Positions 35,317 through 45,837 are shown, counted from the first letter of the stretch. The stretch: DNA of 64,000 nucleotides from Acinetobacter colistiniresistens (GCF_024582815.1 NZ_CP102099.1:992001-1056000); one strand, 5' to 3'. The notes: generated by a model from the sequence alone, not told the origin. Numbers and translations are program-made.

Positions 35317-37932
35317 TTACTGGATCTGATTAATCAAATGCTCAATACCGTCCTTTTCTTTAGGTGGCGGCGGGGTCTGAGTTTTTGAGTTTGACCCCAT
35401 TGCTGGTGGTTGTTTTTTAGCAGGCTCAATTGGTTGTTCGTCAGGCGTTGCTGGTGTTCCAGGTAAGTCTGAAAAGTCATTTTGTACAGAACGTGTTGGT
35501 GCTGGTGGTGCAGGGCGATAAAGTGGACGAGCCAATGGCGGAGAGGCGCGATATTCCTTTTTATCTTCGCTTTGCTGGATTTGCAACTTATCACGAGAGA
35601 TTGGATCTTTGGCATCTTTATCCAGACGAACCCATGCGGATGGTGTGTCTTTTAAAGACTGACCCATAAAGTTGGTCCAGATTGGAAGTGCAGCAACGCC
35701 ACCATATTCACGACGGCCCAAGGTACGTGGTTGATCAAAACCGACCCAAGCAATCGCAACTAAGTTACCATTAAAGCCTGCGAACCATGCATCTTTGGCA
35801 TCATTGGTGGTTCCTGTCTTACCGCCTAAGTCATCACGGCCAATTTTCAATGCTGCCCGACCCGTACCATGCTGGATTACATCACGCAAGATGTTGGCCA
35901 TGTCATAGGCTGAGCTTGATTTTAAAATGCGTTGTGCTTGACGGTAATCGCTATTGGTTTTGGTTGCCTGTGTTGTATCCGCTGCCACCAGTTGTGCCTC
36001 AGAAGCAGCACCATCTTGATCTAGGCTTTGATTGGTGATGTCTGTGACCTGATCTTTGGATTTATTTTTATCTTTGTCTGTTTCTGCAGTTTGCTGTTCT
36101 GTATTGGTATTTGGATTGCTAATACATGGAATACATGCATATTCAGGCTTCGCTTCATAAATCACTTTGCCTGAAGCATCTTCAATACGTTTAATAAAGT
36201 GTGGCTGAATACGATAACCACCATTCGCAAAAGTGGCATAGCCTGTTGCCATTTGTACAGGGAGTACCTGAGGTGTTCCCAAAGCAATGGTATAGTTACG
36301 CGGGATTTGGTCTTCTTGTAAACCAAAATCCATAAACAATTGACGCGTACGTTCGATCCCGACATTTTGTAATAAACGCACAGACACCGTATTTCGAGAT
36401 AAATAAAGCGCACGGCGTAGAGGAATCATGCCAAGGTAGCGGCCATCCGAGTTTCTTGGAGACCATTTACCAATGGTAATCGGGCTGTCATTGACCATGC
36501 TATACGGGGTCATGCCACGCTCTAGTGCCAATGCATACACAAAGGGTTTAATGGTTGAACCAGGCTGTCTCCAGCCTTGTATTGCGCGGTTGAATTTAGA
36601 TTGATAAAAGTTATAGCCGCCTACAACAGCTTCAATCGCGCCATCATTTGGGTTGATGGCAATGAGCTGCCCCTGGACTTTAGGAACCTGAACCAGTGAC
36701 CAAACGGTTTTGCCTTCATTTGGACGTAGGCGAATGATATCTTTGACTTTAACAATCTGAGAGGCATTCGATGGCGCACCGCCGACACTATTTGCATTGC
36801 GGTAAGGGCGCACCCATGACATCCCTGACCAGTTCACCGTCACGGTTGAGCCATCTTGCATTAAGGCATCAAAAGAATTGTTATTGACCTTGATCACTTG
36901 TGCAGGATAGGTATTGGCATAAGCAATAAATTGCTTCAAGGGTTTATCATGAGCCTCAGGACCACGCCAGCCATGACGACGATCGTAGGCTTCCAAACCA
37001 TCTTGAATTGCTTGCTCAGCATAACGCTGGCGTTTGCTGTCAATGGTAGTGTAAACCTTATAACCTGAATCGACGGCTTGTTCGCCAAAATGTTCGACCA
37101 GTTCTGAACGGACCATTTCACCGACATAGGGGAAGACATTGCTGACGGAACGATCAACCATATTTAAATTGATTGGTTCTGCGACTGCTTGCTGGTATTG
37201 GTTTTGGTTGATATAGCCCAGCTGTAGCATGCGACCTAAAATCCAGTTGCGGCGTTCTAGCGCTCGCTCTGGATTAACCACAGGATTATATTTTGAAGGT
37301 GCTTTAGGAAGGCCCGCGATCATGGCCATTTGTGCGGTGGTCAGTTCATTCAGGTTTTTGTTGTAATAGACCCGTGCAGCTGCCGCAATTCCATAGGCAT
37401 TTTTACCTAAGAAAATTTTATTGACGTAAGCGGTCAGAATTTCCTGTTTTGTTAAGTTTTGCTCGATTTTACGTGCTAGAAACACTTCGGTTAGTTTGCG
37501 TCGAAGGGTTCGGTCTGGACTTAAATAATAGTTTTTCGCCACCTGCATGGTAATGGTCGAGCCCCCAGTTTGGACATCAGACCCAGTAACAGATTCAGTA
37601 AGTGCTCGCCCAAGCCCTTTAAAACTAATCCCATTATGTTCAAAAAAAGAAGAATCCTCGGCTGCGAGAAAATCATGAATAAAGGTTGGCGGGATCTGTT
37701 CATACTTAACAGGAATGGATAATTTCCCACCATATTCTGCAATCAGCTGGTTATCCGTCGTATAGACTTGCAATGGTTTTAATAACGGCGCCTTTTTGAG
37801 TGAACTCATATCTGGCAGCGAAGGTGCAAGATAGAGATACATGCCATAAAATCCCATTGGAAGTGAGACTAAGATAATAATAACGATCAAAAAAAATGGG
37901 CGAACAATACCAGAACTGGATAGCTTTTTCAT
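35317..37932 (-). CDS. mrcA: Bifunctional peptidoglycan synthase PBP1a
   Basis: An 871-residue class A penicillin-binding protein. The N-terminal anchor is FFLIVIIILVSLPMGFYGMYLY. The glycosyltransferase (GT51) domain follows, with the catalytic Glu in AAEDSSFFEHNGISFKGLGRAL and GGSTITMQVAKNYYLSPDRTLRRKLTE. The transpeptidase domain has the S-T-I-K serine motif in RQPGSTIKPFVYALAL and K-T-G-T-T in LGGKTGTTNDAKDAWFAGFNG. A 60-90-residue Pro/Lys-rich tail ends the protein. It polymerises and cross-links glycan in side-wall growth. It is divergent from pilM, the same arrangement known from Pseudomonas and other gammaproteobacteria. Confidence 0.94.
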   Translation of the reverse strand: MKKLSSSGIVRPFFLIVIIILVSLPMGFYGMYLYLAPSLPDMSSLKKAPLLKPLQVYTTDNQLIAEYGGKLSIPVKYEQIPPTFIHDFLAAEDSSFFEHNGISFKGLGRALTESVTGSDVQTGGSTITMQVAKNYYLSPDRTLRRKLTEVFLARKIEQNLTKQEILTAYVNKIFLGKNAYGIAAAARVYYNKNLNELTTAQMAMIAGLPKAPSKYNPVVNPERALERRNWILGRMLQLGYINQNQYQQAVAEPINLNMVDRSVSNVFPYVGEMVRSELVEHFGEQAVDSGYKVYTTIDSKRQRYAEQAIQDGLEAYDRRHGWRGPEAHDKPLKQFIAYANTYPAQVIKVNNNSFDALMQDGSTVTVNWSGMSWVRPYRNANSVGGAPSNASQIVKVKDIIRLRPNEGKTVWSLVQVPKVQGQLIAINPNDGAIEAVVGGYNFYQSKFNRAIQGWRQPGSTIKPFVYALALERGMTPYSMVNDSPITIGKWSPRNSDGRYLGMIPLRRALYLSRNTVSVRLLQNVGIERTRQLFMDFGLQEDQIPRNYTIALGTPQVLPVQMATGYATFANGGYRIQPHFIKRIEDASGKVIYEAKPEYACIPCISNPNTNTEQQTAETDKDKNKSKDQVTDITNQSLDQDGAASEAQLVAADTTQATKTNSDYRQAQRILKSSSAYDMANILRDVIQHGTGRAALKIGRDDLGGKTGTTNDAKDAWFAGFNGNLVAIAWVGFDQPRTLGRREYGGVAALPIWTNFMGQSLKDTPSAWVRLDKDAKDPISRDKLQIQQSEDKKEYRASPPLARPLYRPAPPAPTRSVQNDFSDLPGTPATPDEQPIEPAKKQPPAMGSNSKTQTPPPPKEKDGIEHLINQIQ

Positions 37933-38095
37933 AATAAGTAAGTTTTAATAAGAGCGAATGGCAAACTAATTGTGGTCAGTATATCCTTTAGACATGCGGA
38001 TTGTTAGATGAGTTATTGTATCCGTATCAATTAAAGACCAAAACTAAATTAGTATGTTGTATTTTTTGGGGATAAAAAAATAATAGGAAAGTACT

Positions 38096-39154
38096 GTGCT
38101 CAGGTTATATCGTAAACCAAATAAGGGGTTAGTGGGTGTCGATATTAGTTCGACAACTGTTAAGTTATTGGAGCTCTCTGTAAAGAACGGTAGATATTGG
38201 GTTGAAAGCTATGCAGTGATGCCATTGCCTGAAAGCAGTGTCGTGGAAAAAAGCATATTGAATCCAGAGGCGGTAGGGGATGCGCTTGAGAGAGTAGTTA
38301 ACCTTGCAAATCCTCACACCACCAATGTCGCTATAGCCGTGCCGACATCTATGGTGATCAACAAGATCATTGAAATGGATGCGGATATGTCTGATGAAGA
38401 ACGAGAAGTTCAGATTCGGATGGATGCTGAGCAATATATCCCGTTTCCATTAGATGAAGTCAGTCTTGATTTTGAGGTTTTATCTGATCGTCTGGCGAAT
38501 CAGAATCGGGTCAATGTACTCTTGGTCGCGACTCGTACCGAGAATGTCGACACACGCGTAGAAGTACTTGAACTTGCCGGTTTAACTGCCAAAATTGCTG
38601 AAGTTGAAAGCTACGCGATGGAGCGAGCGTTTAGTGTATTTGCTGATACCTTGCCAATGGGGGCGAATACTGTCGGTATTTTAGATATTGGCCATACCAT
38701 GACCACGTTGTCTGTGATGCAAAAAGGCAAGATTATCTATACCCGTGAGCAAGTGTTTGGTGGTCGTCAGCTGACACAGGATGTTCAGACCCGTTATGGC
38801 CTTTCTTTTGAAGAGGCAGGTCGTGCCAAGAAAGAGCGCACTTTGCCTGATGATTATGATACCGAAGTGCTTGAACCGTTCTTGGATGCTGTGGTTCAAC
38901 AAGCAGCACGTTCACTGCAATTCTTCTTTTCATCGTCTCAATTTAATGAAATTGATCATATCCTGTTGGCGGGTGGAAATGCCAATATTCCAGGTCTAGC
39001 CAAGCTATTACAGCAAAAACTCGGTTACCGCGTCACGATTGCCAATCCATTTCTACAAATGGGTTTCTCTCCCCAAATTGATATTAAAAAAATTGAAAAC
39101 GATGCGTCTTCTTTGATGGTCGCATGTGGTTTGGCATTGAGGAGTTTTGATTAA
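38096..39154 (+). CDS. pilM: Type IV pilus inner-membrane platform protein PilM
   Basis: A 352-residue actin/FtsA-like cytoplasmic ATPase that binds the PilN N-terminus. N-terminal GLVGVDISSTTVKLLEL is the phosphate-1 motif, GILDIGHTMTTLSVMQ the phosphate-2 motif, and HILLAGGNANIPGLAKLL the adenosine motif. The start is a GTG at 38096 with TAGGAAA upstream. It opens the pilMNOPQ operon; its stop overlaps the pilN start by one base. Confidence 0.93.
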   Translation: MLRLYRKPNKGLVGVDISSTTVKLLELSVKNGRYWVESYAVMPLPESSVVEKSILNPEAVGDALERVVNLANPHTTNVAIAVPTSMVINKIIEMDADMSDEEREVQIRMDAEQYIPFPLDEVSLDFEVLSDRLANQNRVNVLLVATRTENVDTRVEVLELAGLTAKIAEVESYAMERAFSVFADTLPMGANTVGILDIGHTMTTLSVMQKGKIIYTREQVFGGRQLTQDVQTRYGLSFEEAGRAKKERTLPDDYDTEVLEPFLDAVVQQAARSLQFFFSSSQFNEIDHILLAGGNANIPGLAKLLQQKLGYRVTIANPFLQMGFSPQIDIKKIENDASSLMVACGLALRSFD

Positions 39155-39804
39155 TGGCAAAGATTAACTTACTCCCTTGGCGTGACGAGCTAAGAGAACA
39201 AAAAAAGAAACAGTTTATTGTCTTTTGTGTTGGGGTTGCTGCATTGGGGGTCGCATCGGTTTTTTCAGGATGGGTGTATTTTGATCATAAATTGAGTGAT
39301 CAAGAGCAAGCCAATCAGTTGATTGTGAGTACCAATCAGAATTTGGATACGCAATTGAAAGCATTGGATGGCTTGCAGGAACGCCGTAATGCCATTATTG
39401 AAAGGATGAAGTTGATTCAAGGCTTACAAGGTCAACGTCCAGTTACGGTGCGTTTGGTGGATGAGTTGGTACGTGTCACGCCACCCACCATGTATTTGAC
39501 CAAGTTTAGCCGTACTGGTGATAAGTTTAGCATTGAAGGAAAAGCGGAAAGTCCAAATACCGTGGCGGAACTGTTGCGTAATCTGGAAGCTTCTCCGTGG
39601 TACCGAAATGCCTTCATGAACTCATTCCTCGCTGTGGATGAAAACAAGAATAAAGATAAAACAGCCAGTTCTTTGGTGCCTCGGGTTGAGGAGAATTATG
39701 GCAGTTTTGTCGTCACTGTAGATTTGGGTGAGCTTGGTACAACGGCTGAGGCTGCACCAACCTCAGAACCAGCGGCATCAGGGGTAGTCGGGGTAGCAAA
39801 ATGA
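39154..39804 (+). CDS. pilN: Type IV pilus assembly protein PilN
   Basis: A 216-residue bitopic protein. It starts with the conserved INLLPWRDELREQKKKQF, the part that docks in PilM, then has one transmembrane helix (FIVFCVGVAALGVASVFSGWVYF) and a periplasmic coiled coil and ferredoxin-like domain. It pairs with PilO to link the cytoplasmic platform to PilP. The first base of its ATG is the last base of the pilM stop, and pilO starts inside its stop region (four-base overlap). Confidence 0.93.
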   Translation: MAKINLLPWRDELREQKKKQFIVFCVGVAALGVASVFSGWVYFDHKLSDQEQANQLIVSTNQNLDTQLKALDGLQERRNAIIERMKLIQGLQGQRPVTVRLVDELVRVTPPTMYLTKFSRTGDKFSIEGKAESPNTVAELLRNLEASPWYRNAFMNSFLAVDENKNKDKTASSLVPRVEENYGSFVVTVDLGELGTTAEAAPTSEPAASGVVGVAK

Positions 39805-40544
39805 GCCTAGATAAATCAGAGGATCTGAATCAAGATACCGTTGTTACCAAGAAAAAGAAAATGACGGTAGATCAATTTTTCCAGCAATTCAATACGCTGG
39901 ATATGAATAATTATGGTAGTTGGCCATTATCCGTCAAAATTACTTGCTGGATTTTTATTTTCTTGGCTGTTGCTGCGCTGGGTTATTTTTTGGTGATTAA
40001 GTCTCAGTTGGAGTCGATTGATAATGAACAAGCCAAAGAGCAAAGTTTATTAAATGAGTTTAAAGAAAAAGACTCAAAGCTACGTAACTTGCAGCAATAC
40101 CAAGTACAGCTTCAGGAAATGGAAGCCAATTTTAATCAACAGTTAGAACAGCTGCCAAAAGAAACGGAAATTCCAAGTCTGGTTGAAGATATTAACTTGA
40201 CAGGGGTGAACTCTGGACTGAAATTTAAAAATATCCGTTTAGAGAATGAGGTCAAGCAAGAGTTCTTTATTGAGCAGCCAATCAGTATTGATGCGACAGG
40301 GGATTATCATGCTTTTGGCTCATTTGTAACGGGTATTGCTGCTTTACCGCGTATTGTAACTTTGCATGACTTTACTGTTGAAGCAAAAGAAGATACACAG
40401 AAAAAATCTGATATTCCTGTGGTGAATTATACGGTTAAGGCAAAAACCTATCGTTATGTTGGCACGGATGATCAAGCTAATAATGCTGCGGGGACACCAG
40501 CCGCTCAAACAGCAACTACTCCACCTGCACAAGGAGGAAAATAG
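39801..40544 (+). CDS. pilO: Type IV pilus assembly protein PilO
   Basis: A 247-residue bitopic protein partnering PilN. A 50-residue cytoplasmic segment (TVDQFFQQFNTLDMNNYGSW) precedes the helix ITCWIFIFLAVAALGYFLVI, then a coiled coil (about 70-120) and the periplasmic core LEQLPKETEIPSLVEDINLTG, which is diagnostic of PilO. The C-terminus is Ala/Thr/Pro-rich. It overlaps pilN by four bases (ATGA) and is followed two bases later by pilP. Confidence 0.92.
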   Translation: MSLDKSEDLNQDTVVTKKKKMTVDQFFQQFNTLDMNNYGSWPLSVKITCWIFIFLAVAALGYFLVIKSQLESIDNEQAKEQSLLNEFKEKDSKLRNLQQYQVQLQEMEANFNQQLEQLPKETEIPSLVEDINLTGVNSGLKFKNIRLENEVKQEFFIEQPISIDATGDYHAFGSFVTGIAALPRIVTLHDFTVEAKEDTQKKSDIPVVNYTVKAKTYRYVGTDDQANNAAGTPAAQTATTPPAQGGK

Positions 40545-40546
40545 TA

Positions 40547-41074
40547 GTGAATAACTATAAATTATTACTTGGCTTTTTAATTGGGGTAAGCCTTGTCGGT
40601 TGTGATTCTCGTATTGATGCAGTCAATCAAAAGATGGCAGAAATTCGTAATCAGCCGCCGCTGCCGATTGAGCCTGCACCGGTATTTACGCCTGTGCCTT
40701 TATTTAATTATTCAGCCCATCAGTTGAAAAGCCCATTTATGCCGAGCTCGCTGGCTGCTGAATTAAAGATTATGGCCGGTAAACGTGTTTATCCGAACTT
40801 TAACCGCCAGCCACAGCCACTCGAAGCTTATGCACTGGAGTCGCTGAATATGAAAGGCAGTATGCGTGGTAAAAGCAATGACACCATTGCGCTGATCCAA
40901 ACACCAGATGGTCAGATTGAACGTGTACAAGTCGGCAGTTATTTGGGGATGAATCAGGGACGTATTATTAAAATTAGTCCAACCCAAATTGATTTGGTGG
41001 AAATTGTACCTGATGGACGAGAAGGTTATGTCGAAAGACCTCGCACACTCGTTCTAATTGGGCCAGCGCCGTAA
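40547..41074 (+). CDS. pilP: Type IV pilus lipoprotein PilP
   Basis: A 175-residue periplasmic lipoprotein anchored at C19 (lipobox L-V-G-C). The body contains the disordered Pro-rich linker and the beta-domain with ALESLNMKGSMRG, ALIQTPDGQIERVQVGSYLGMNQGRI and LVEIVPDGREGYVERPRTL, typical for PilP, which bridges PilNO to the PilQ secretin. It starts with GTG 40547 behind a strong AAGGAGG. Confidence 0.93.
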   Translation: MNNYKLLLGFLIGVSLVGCDSRIDAVNQKMAEIRNQPPLPIEPAPVFTPVPLFNYSAHQLKSPFMPSSLAAELKIMAGKRVYPNFNRQPQPLEAYALESLNMKGSMRGKSNDTIALIQTPDGQIERVQVGSYLGMNQGRIIKISPTQIDLVEIVPDGREGYVERPRTLVLIGPAP

Positions 41075-41090
41075 GATTAAGGGAATAACA

Positions 41091-43271
41091 ATGAAAAAAC
41101 AGTTTAAAGATTCTTTATTTGGGGAAGCGAAGACCATGAATCATGCATTCCGTCAATTTTCTATGGCTGCTGTTGCGATTGCGGTGATGCAAGTGGCATC
41201 AGCACAAGTCAGCATGACCAATATCGTACCAATGAGCTTGGCCGATCAAGGCACAGAAATTCGTGTGATGTTTGATGGTCTACCTCCACAGCCGCAAGCT
41301 TATCAACTCGAGCAGCCTGCTCGTTTGATTCTGGATTTTGATAAAGCGCAACAGAGTTTAAAACAAAATTCAATTCCCGTATCTACAGCTGAAGCCAGTT
41401 CAGTGGAAGTTGCATCAGATGACCAACGTGCTCGTGTGATTGTGAATTTAAAAGATGCAGGTGCATTTACGACCCGTGTTGAGGGAAATACCTTTGTTCT
41501 CAAAATTAATTCTGCAAAGCCTACTGTGAATGCAGCATCGGTTGTTACACGTCAGCTACAACAGGGGGTTTCAAATATTGGTTTCCAGCGAGGAAGCCAA
41601 GGTGAAGGTTTGGTCGTCATTGATTTGTTGGGAAATAATACGCCTGTCGATGTACAGCAGCAAGGGAGTAAAATTGTTGTCCGAACCATGGGGAATAAGA
41701 TCCCAACCCATTTGGCACGTCGTTTAAATACCAATGATTTTGCCACTCCGGTCGCGAGTGTGGATGCTTATAACGACAAGGGGAATGGTGTGATTACCAT
41801 TCAATCTGCAGGGAGCTATGAATATATGGCTTATCAGGCAGAGAATAAATTGACTATTAGTTTGAAACGTCCTGTAGACAACTCTCCAACCAAAGCCAAG
41901 GCACAAACCTATACGGGGAATAAGATTTCTCTGGATTTCCAAGATATTGAAGTGCGTCGAGTATTGCAGTTATTGGCCGACTTTACCGGCATCAATATGG
42001 TGGCAGCCGATACGGTACAGGGTAATATTACCTTACGCCTCAAAGATGTACCTTGGGATCAGGCACTTGATATTGTATTAAAGACCAAAAATCTGGATAA
42101 GCGCCGTAATGGTAATGTGATCTGGATTGCGCCTGTTTCTGAACTGATTAAAGCAGAAGAGGAAGAAGCCAAAGCCGTTGCACAGAGTGTAAAATTGGCA
42201 CCGTTACAAACCGAATATATTAAATTAAATTATGCCAAAGCGACGGATCTTGAAAAACTGATTACACAAGGAAAAAATGTAAATAATAACAGTAGTAGTC
42301 CTTCTTCAGGCTCTGTCAGTAACGATACTTTGACAGGTGGATTACTGAGTCCACGAGGAACCATTTCCGTTGATCCTCGAACCAATACGCTTATTGTGAA
42401 CGATACTTCTCAAAAAATTGATCAAATCCGCAAAATGGTTGATTTGCTCGATGTGTCGGTTAAACAGGTGATGATTGAGGCACGCATTGTCAGCGCCAGT
42501 ACAGATTTCACCAAAGAAATGGGAGTGAAGTGGGGGATTCTGTCTCAAGGGATTACCAAAAATAATGACCTGTTGGTGGGTGGTAGTGATACAACTTTAT
42601 GGAACTTAAGAAAGCCTGAGAAAGATAGCGATACGGGGGGCTGGAAATATGAAATTGAACGTCCGGATAACCTGAATGTCGATTTGGGTGCGGTAACTCC
42701 TGGTGCAAGCCGTATTGCTTTCGGTTTAATTAGCTTGTCTGATTTTATGTTGGACCTTGAGTTGTCTGCTGTGCAAGCAGATGGTTATGGGGAAGTGATT
42801 TCGACGCCAAAAGTGATGACTGCGGATAAGCAACCAGCAAAAATTGAATCAGGTAAGAAAATTCCTTATACCTCTTCTACGGGAGGCGGTGCCAATGCTG
42901 TACCTAAAACCGAATTTATTGATGCAACACTCAGCCTTGATGTCACACCAAGTATTACCCCAGATGGTAAGGTAATGATGAAGCTGAACATTACCAAAGA
43001 TTCACAAAGTACACCAACACCAACGGGCCAGTTGACAATTAATAAAAACCAGATTGATACCAATGTTCTGGTGGATAATGGAGAAACAGTAGTTCTAGGT
43101 GGTATTTTTGAACAGGAAAATGTCAGTTCACAGGTGAAAGTGCCTTTCCTGGGTGATCTGCCATACGTGGGGCGCTTATTCCGTCGTGACCTTAAAACGG
43201 ATAATAAACGAGAGTTACTTATTTTTGTGACACCGAGAATTGTTAATGACACTTTGACCAGAAATCATTAA
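41091..43271 (+). CDS. pilQ: Type IV pilus secretin PilQ
   Basis: A 726-residue outer-membrane secretin through which the pilus exits. Signal peptide near residues 18-37 (FSMAAVAIAVMQVASA), then two AMIN-type peptidoglycan-binding regions, the STN/N0 domain around KISLDFQDIEVRRVLQLLADFTGINMVAADTVQGNITLRL, an N1 domain, and the secretin core with VKQVMIEARIVSAS, GYGEVISTPKVMTADKQPAKIESGKKIPY and VPFLGDLPYVGRLFR. ATG 41091 has AAGGG upstream and gives the normal signal sequence; the frame also runs 33 bases upstream. Confidence 0.95.
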   Translation: MKKQFKDSLFGEAKTMNHAFRQFSMAAVAIAVMQVASAQVSMTNIVPMSLADQGTEIRVMFDGLPPQPQAYQLEQPARLILDFDKAQQSLKQNSIPVSTAEASSVEVASDDQRARVIVNLKDAGAFTTRVEGNTFVLKINSAKPTVNAASVVTRQLQQGVSNIGFQRGSQGEGLVVIDLLGNNTPVDVQQQGSKIVVRTMGNKIPTHLARRLNTNDFATPVASVDAYNDKGNGVITIQSAGSYEYMAYQAENKLTISLKRPVDNSPTKAKAQTYTGNKISLDFQDIEVRRVLQLLADFTGINMVAADTVQGNITLRLKDVPWDQALDIVLKTKNLDKRRNGNVIWIAPVSELIKAEEEEAKAVAQSVKLAPLQTEYIKLNYAKATDLEKLITQGKNVNNNSSSPSSGSVSNDTLTGGLLSPRGTISVDPRTNTLIVNDTSQKIDQIRKMVDLLDVSVKQVMIEARIVSASTDFTKEMGVKWGILSQGITKNNDLLVGGSDTTLWNLRKPEKDSDTGGWKYEIERPDNLNVDLGAVTPGASRIAFGLISLSDFMLDLELSAVQADGYGEVISTPKVMTADKQPAKIESGKKIPYTSSTGGGANAVPKTEFIDATLSLDVTPSITPDGKVMMKLNITKDSQSTPTPTGQLTINKNQIDTNVLVDNGETVVLGGIFEQENVSSQVKVPFLGDLPYVGRLFRRDLKTDNKRELLIFVTPRIVNDTLTRNH

Positions 43272-43290
43272 TATATTTTCAATAATCGCA

Positions 43291-43851
43291 ATGAATATAG
43301 GTGGCGCGTTGCCAAGCAAAGCGTTTGAAACCCTGCCAAATATCTATTTGGTAGGGCCAATGGGGGCAGGAAAAACAACAGTAGGTCGGCATTTAGCAGA
43401 ATTGTTAGGTCGTGATTTTATCGATAGTGATCACGAAATTGAGCGCAAAACCGGTGCGACCATTCCATGGATTTTTGAAAAAGAAGGGGAAGTTGGATTT
43501 CGTTTACGTGAAACCAATGTATTAAATGATCTCACCTCCCGTTCTTTGTTGGTATTGGCGACAGGTGGTGGTGCGATTACACAATCCAAAAATCGTGAAT
43601 TCTTAAAACAGCGTGGTATCGTTGTTTATCTCTATACACCTGTAGAACTGCAATTACAGCGGACCTATCGCGATAAGAATCGCCCATTATTACAAGTCGA
43701 AAATCCAGAGCAAAAATTACGTGATTTACTGGCCATACGCGATCCTTTGTATCGTGAAGTTGCGCATCATGTCATTGAAACAAATCAAGGGGCAGCGCGA
43801 GATCTGGCACAACGTATTTTGCACGTTATTTTATCGAAACAAGTTAAATAG
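43291..43851 (+). CDS. aroK: Shikimate kinase
   Basis: A 186-residue enzyme phosphorylating shikimate with ATP. The P-loop is G-P-M-G-A-G-K-T-T in [20 protein letters not shown]. The substrate-binding D-S-D-H-E-I and the GGGAITQ loop follow, and the lid has [11 protein letters not shown]. The pilQ-aroK-aroB order is common in gammaproteobacteria. The first ATG, with GGTGGCG-like weak signal, is used; the protein is about 10 residues longer at the N-terminus than the E. coli enzyme. Confidence 0.95.
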   Translation: MNIGGALPSKAFETLPNIYLVGPMGAGKTTVGRHLAELLGRDFIDSDHEIERKTGATIPWIFEKEGEVGFRLRETNVLNDLTSRSLLVLATGGGAITQSKNREFLKQRGIVVYLYTPVELQLQRTYRDKNRPLLQVENPEQKLRDLLAIRDPLYREVAHHVIETNQGAARDLAQRILHVILSKQVK

Positions 43852-43871
43852 TCTTTGGTTGGTCTAAGTTT

Positions 43872-44954
43872 ATGCAAACGTTACATGTTGAGTTAGGTGA
43901 TCGTCGTTATCCGATTTTTATTGGTAGTCATTTAGATCCAAAAACATTACTTGAACCCTATCTGCATGGACGTCAGGTGATGCTGGTTTCGAATACAACG
44001 GTAGCGCCTTTATACCTACAGCATTATGCCGATGCTTTGGCTCAGTTGGATAAACAAGTTGCACAGTGCATTTTGCCAGATGGCGAAAAATATAAAGACA
44101 TTCAGCATCTGAATCTCATTTTTGATGCGTTACTGGAAGCTGGGTTTAATCGCGATTGTACCGTACTCGCATTGGGAGGCGGTGTTATTGGTGATATGGC
44201 AGGCTTTGCCTCTGCCTGTTTCCAGCGAGGTGTATATTTTGTACAAGTGCCGACGACTTTATTATCGCAAGTAGATTCGAGTGTCGGGGGGAAGACGGGC
44301 ATTAATCACCCCTTGGGTAAAAATATGCTGGGTGCTTTTCAGCAACCGCAAGTGGTGCTTGCGGATATGGCTCAACTGGATACTTTGCCAGATCGTGAGC
44401 TTTCCGCAGGTTTGGCTGAAGTGATTAAATATGCCTTGCTTGGAGATATTGATTTTCTTGAATGGTTAGAGCAGAACATGGATGCTTTACTTACTCGAAA
44501 TCCAGATTTGTTGGCGGAAGCGGTTTATCGTTCATGTGCGCACAAAGCACGTATTGTCGCGAATGACGAAAAAGAACAAGGTGAACGTGCATTGCTCAAT
44601 CTTGGACATACTTTTGGGCATGCGATTGAATCTTACCTCGGTTATGGGACATGGTTACATGGAGAGGCTGTTGCCACAGGAATGGTGATGGCTGCAGATT
44701 TGTCACAGCGTTTGGGCTGGATTTCAGTTGAAGCATTACAACGTACAAAAAATATCATTCAACGCGCTCATTTACCGATATCATGTCCGCAAATTCCATT
44801 AGATGAATTCTTGGCTTATATGTCGCACGATAAAAAAGTTTTAAATGGTCAATTACGTCTGGTTCTGTTGAAGGAGTTGGGGCAAGCGACGATTACCAAA
44901 GACTTTGATATTGAGCTGATGAAACAATCTATTCTTGCAAATCAAACTGCATAA
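43872..44954 (+). CDS. aroB: 3-Dehydroquinate synthase
   Basis: A 360-residue NAD- and metal-dependent cyclase that makes dehydroquinate, the second step of the shikimate pathway. Motifs: [76 protein letters not shown], and the metal-site histidines in [13 protein letters not shown] and [15 protein letters not shown]. It lies 20 bases after aroK and 19 before the next gene, consistent with one transcript. Confidence 0.96.
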   Translation: MQTLHVELGDRRYPIFIGSHLDPKTLLEPYLHGRQVMLVSNTTVAPLYLQHYADALAQLDKQVAQCILPDGEKYKDIQHLNLIFDALLEAGFNRDCTVLALGGGVIGDMAGFASACFQRGVYFVQVPTTLLSQVDSSVGGKTGINHPLGKNMLGAFQQPQVVLADMAQLDTLPDRELSAGLAEVIKYALLGDIDFLEWLEQNMDALLTRNPDLLAEAVYRSCAHKARIVANDEKEQGERALLNLGHTFGHAIESYLGYGTWLHGEAVATGMVMAADLSQRLGWISVEALQRTKNIIQRAHLPISCPQIPLDEFLAYMSHDKKVLNGQLRLVLLKELGQATITKDFDIELMKQSILANQTA

Positions 44955-44973
44955 TTAATCATTTGGGAAAAGC

Positions 44974-45837
44974 ATGGCTGTATCACGATCAATTTGGCAA
45001 AATATTCAACAGTATAGCTGGCTCGTTTTTGCGCTAGCGTGTTTAATTGCTGCATTGATATTCTGGGGTGTTACAGATAGTAATGCGCTGGTCAAAGAGG
45101 CGCAGCCAGTTGAAACGGATGCACAAATTCAAATTCAGCCAGAAAAAGTAGCGGCAACCACGCATCTTGGTGCACTTTCCGATGAAGTAAAACCATTGGA
45201 CTTAACCACGCGTGTTGTGGTGTCTAGTGAGCATGCACCTGAATTTCGTGGAACTAAGTTTATCAAAGAAAATCAACGCCAATGGACGATGGAAATTTTC
45301 CGTAGTTCGGATGAGGCGATTGTGAAAAACTTTTTGCTCAATCGTGAAGACCGCAGAAAATTTGTATATTTCCGTTTAAGTGGCGAAGATCAGGCTGAAC
45401 AATACGTTTTAGCTTATGGAGTATTTGCCAGTGCAGAAGACGCTAACCGTCAATTGTCGCAGTTGAATTTAGCATTACCTGAATCAATTCACCCTACAGC
45501 ACATCAATTATCAAGCTATGCAGCTTTGGTAAATGACTTGGGTTCTGATGAAATGAAGTCTGCGACCAATCAGCTATATGCGGTACAGTTAAGACCCGCA
45601 GCATTGCCACGTGTAGATGAAAGTCTGCTGATCGGCAGTGGTTCACAATCTACAAGTACGCCGCGGACAACAGACACATCCTCCACAGTAAAAACGACAG
45701 TGACTCAGCGTGATGCACAGGGCAATGTGGTGAATGTCAAGCAAAGCCAATCGGCGCCTAAACCCCCTGCAACTACTGAGAAAATAAAAGAAAATTCAGA
45801 TGCTCCAAAAAGAGAAGTGAGTGATCCATTTAATTAA
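44974..45837 (+). CDS. Membrane-anchored protein at the damX position
   Basis: A 287-residue bitopic protein: an N-terminal helix (WLVFALACLIAALIFWGV, about 16-33) and a periplasmic domain, then a low-complexity Ser/Thr/Pro/Lys tail. The central domain (residues 95-170; WTMEIFRSSDEAIVKNFLLN, FVYFRLSGEDQAEQYVLAYGVFASAEDANRQLSQL) looks like a SPOR fold, the peptidoglycan-binding domain of DamX/FtsN, and the gene sits exactly where damX lies in enterobacteria. Unlike DamX, the SPOR-like part is internal rather than C-terminal. A divisome or septal role is inference. A terminator follows. Confidence 0.65.
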   Translation: MAVSRSIWQNIQQYSWLVFALACLIAALIFWGVTDSNALVKEAQPVETDAQIQIQPEKVAATTHLGALSDEVKPLDLTTRVVVSSEHAPEFRGTKFIKENQRQWTMEIFRSSDEAIVKNFLLNREDRRKFVYFRLSGEDQAEQYVLAYGVFASAEDANRQLSQLNLALPESIHPTAHQLSSYAALVNDLGSDEMKSATNQLYAVQLRPAALPRVDESLLIGSGSQSTSTPRTTDTSSTVKTTVTQRDAQGNVVNVKQSQSAPKPPATTEKIKENSDAPKREVSDPFN

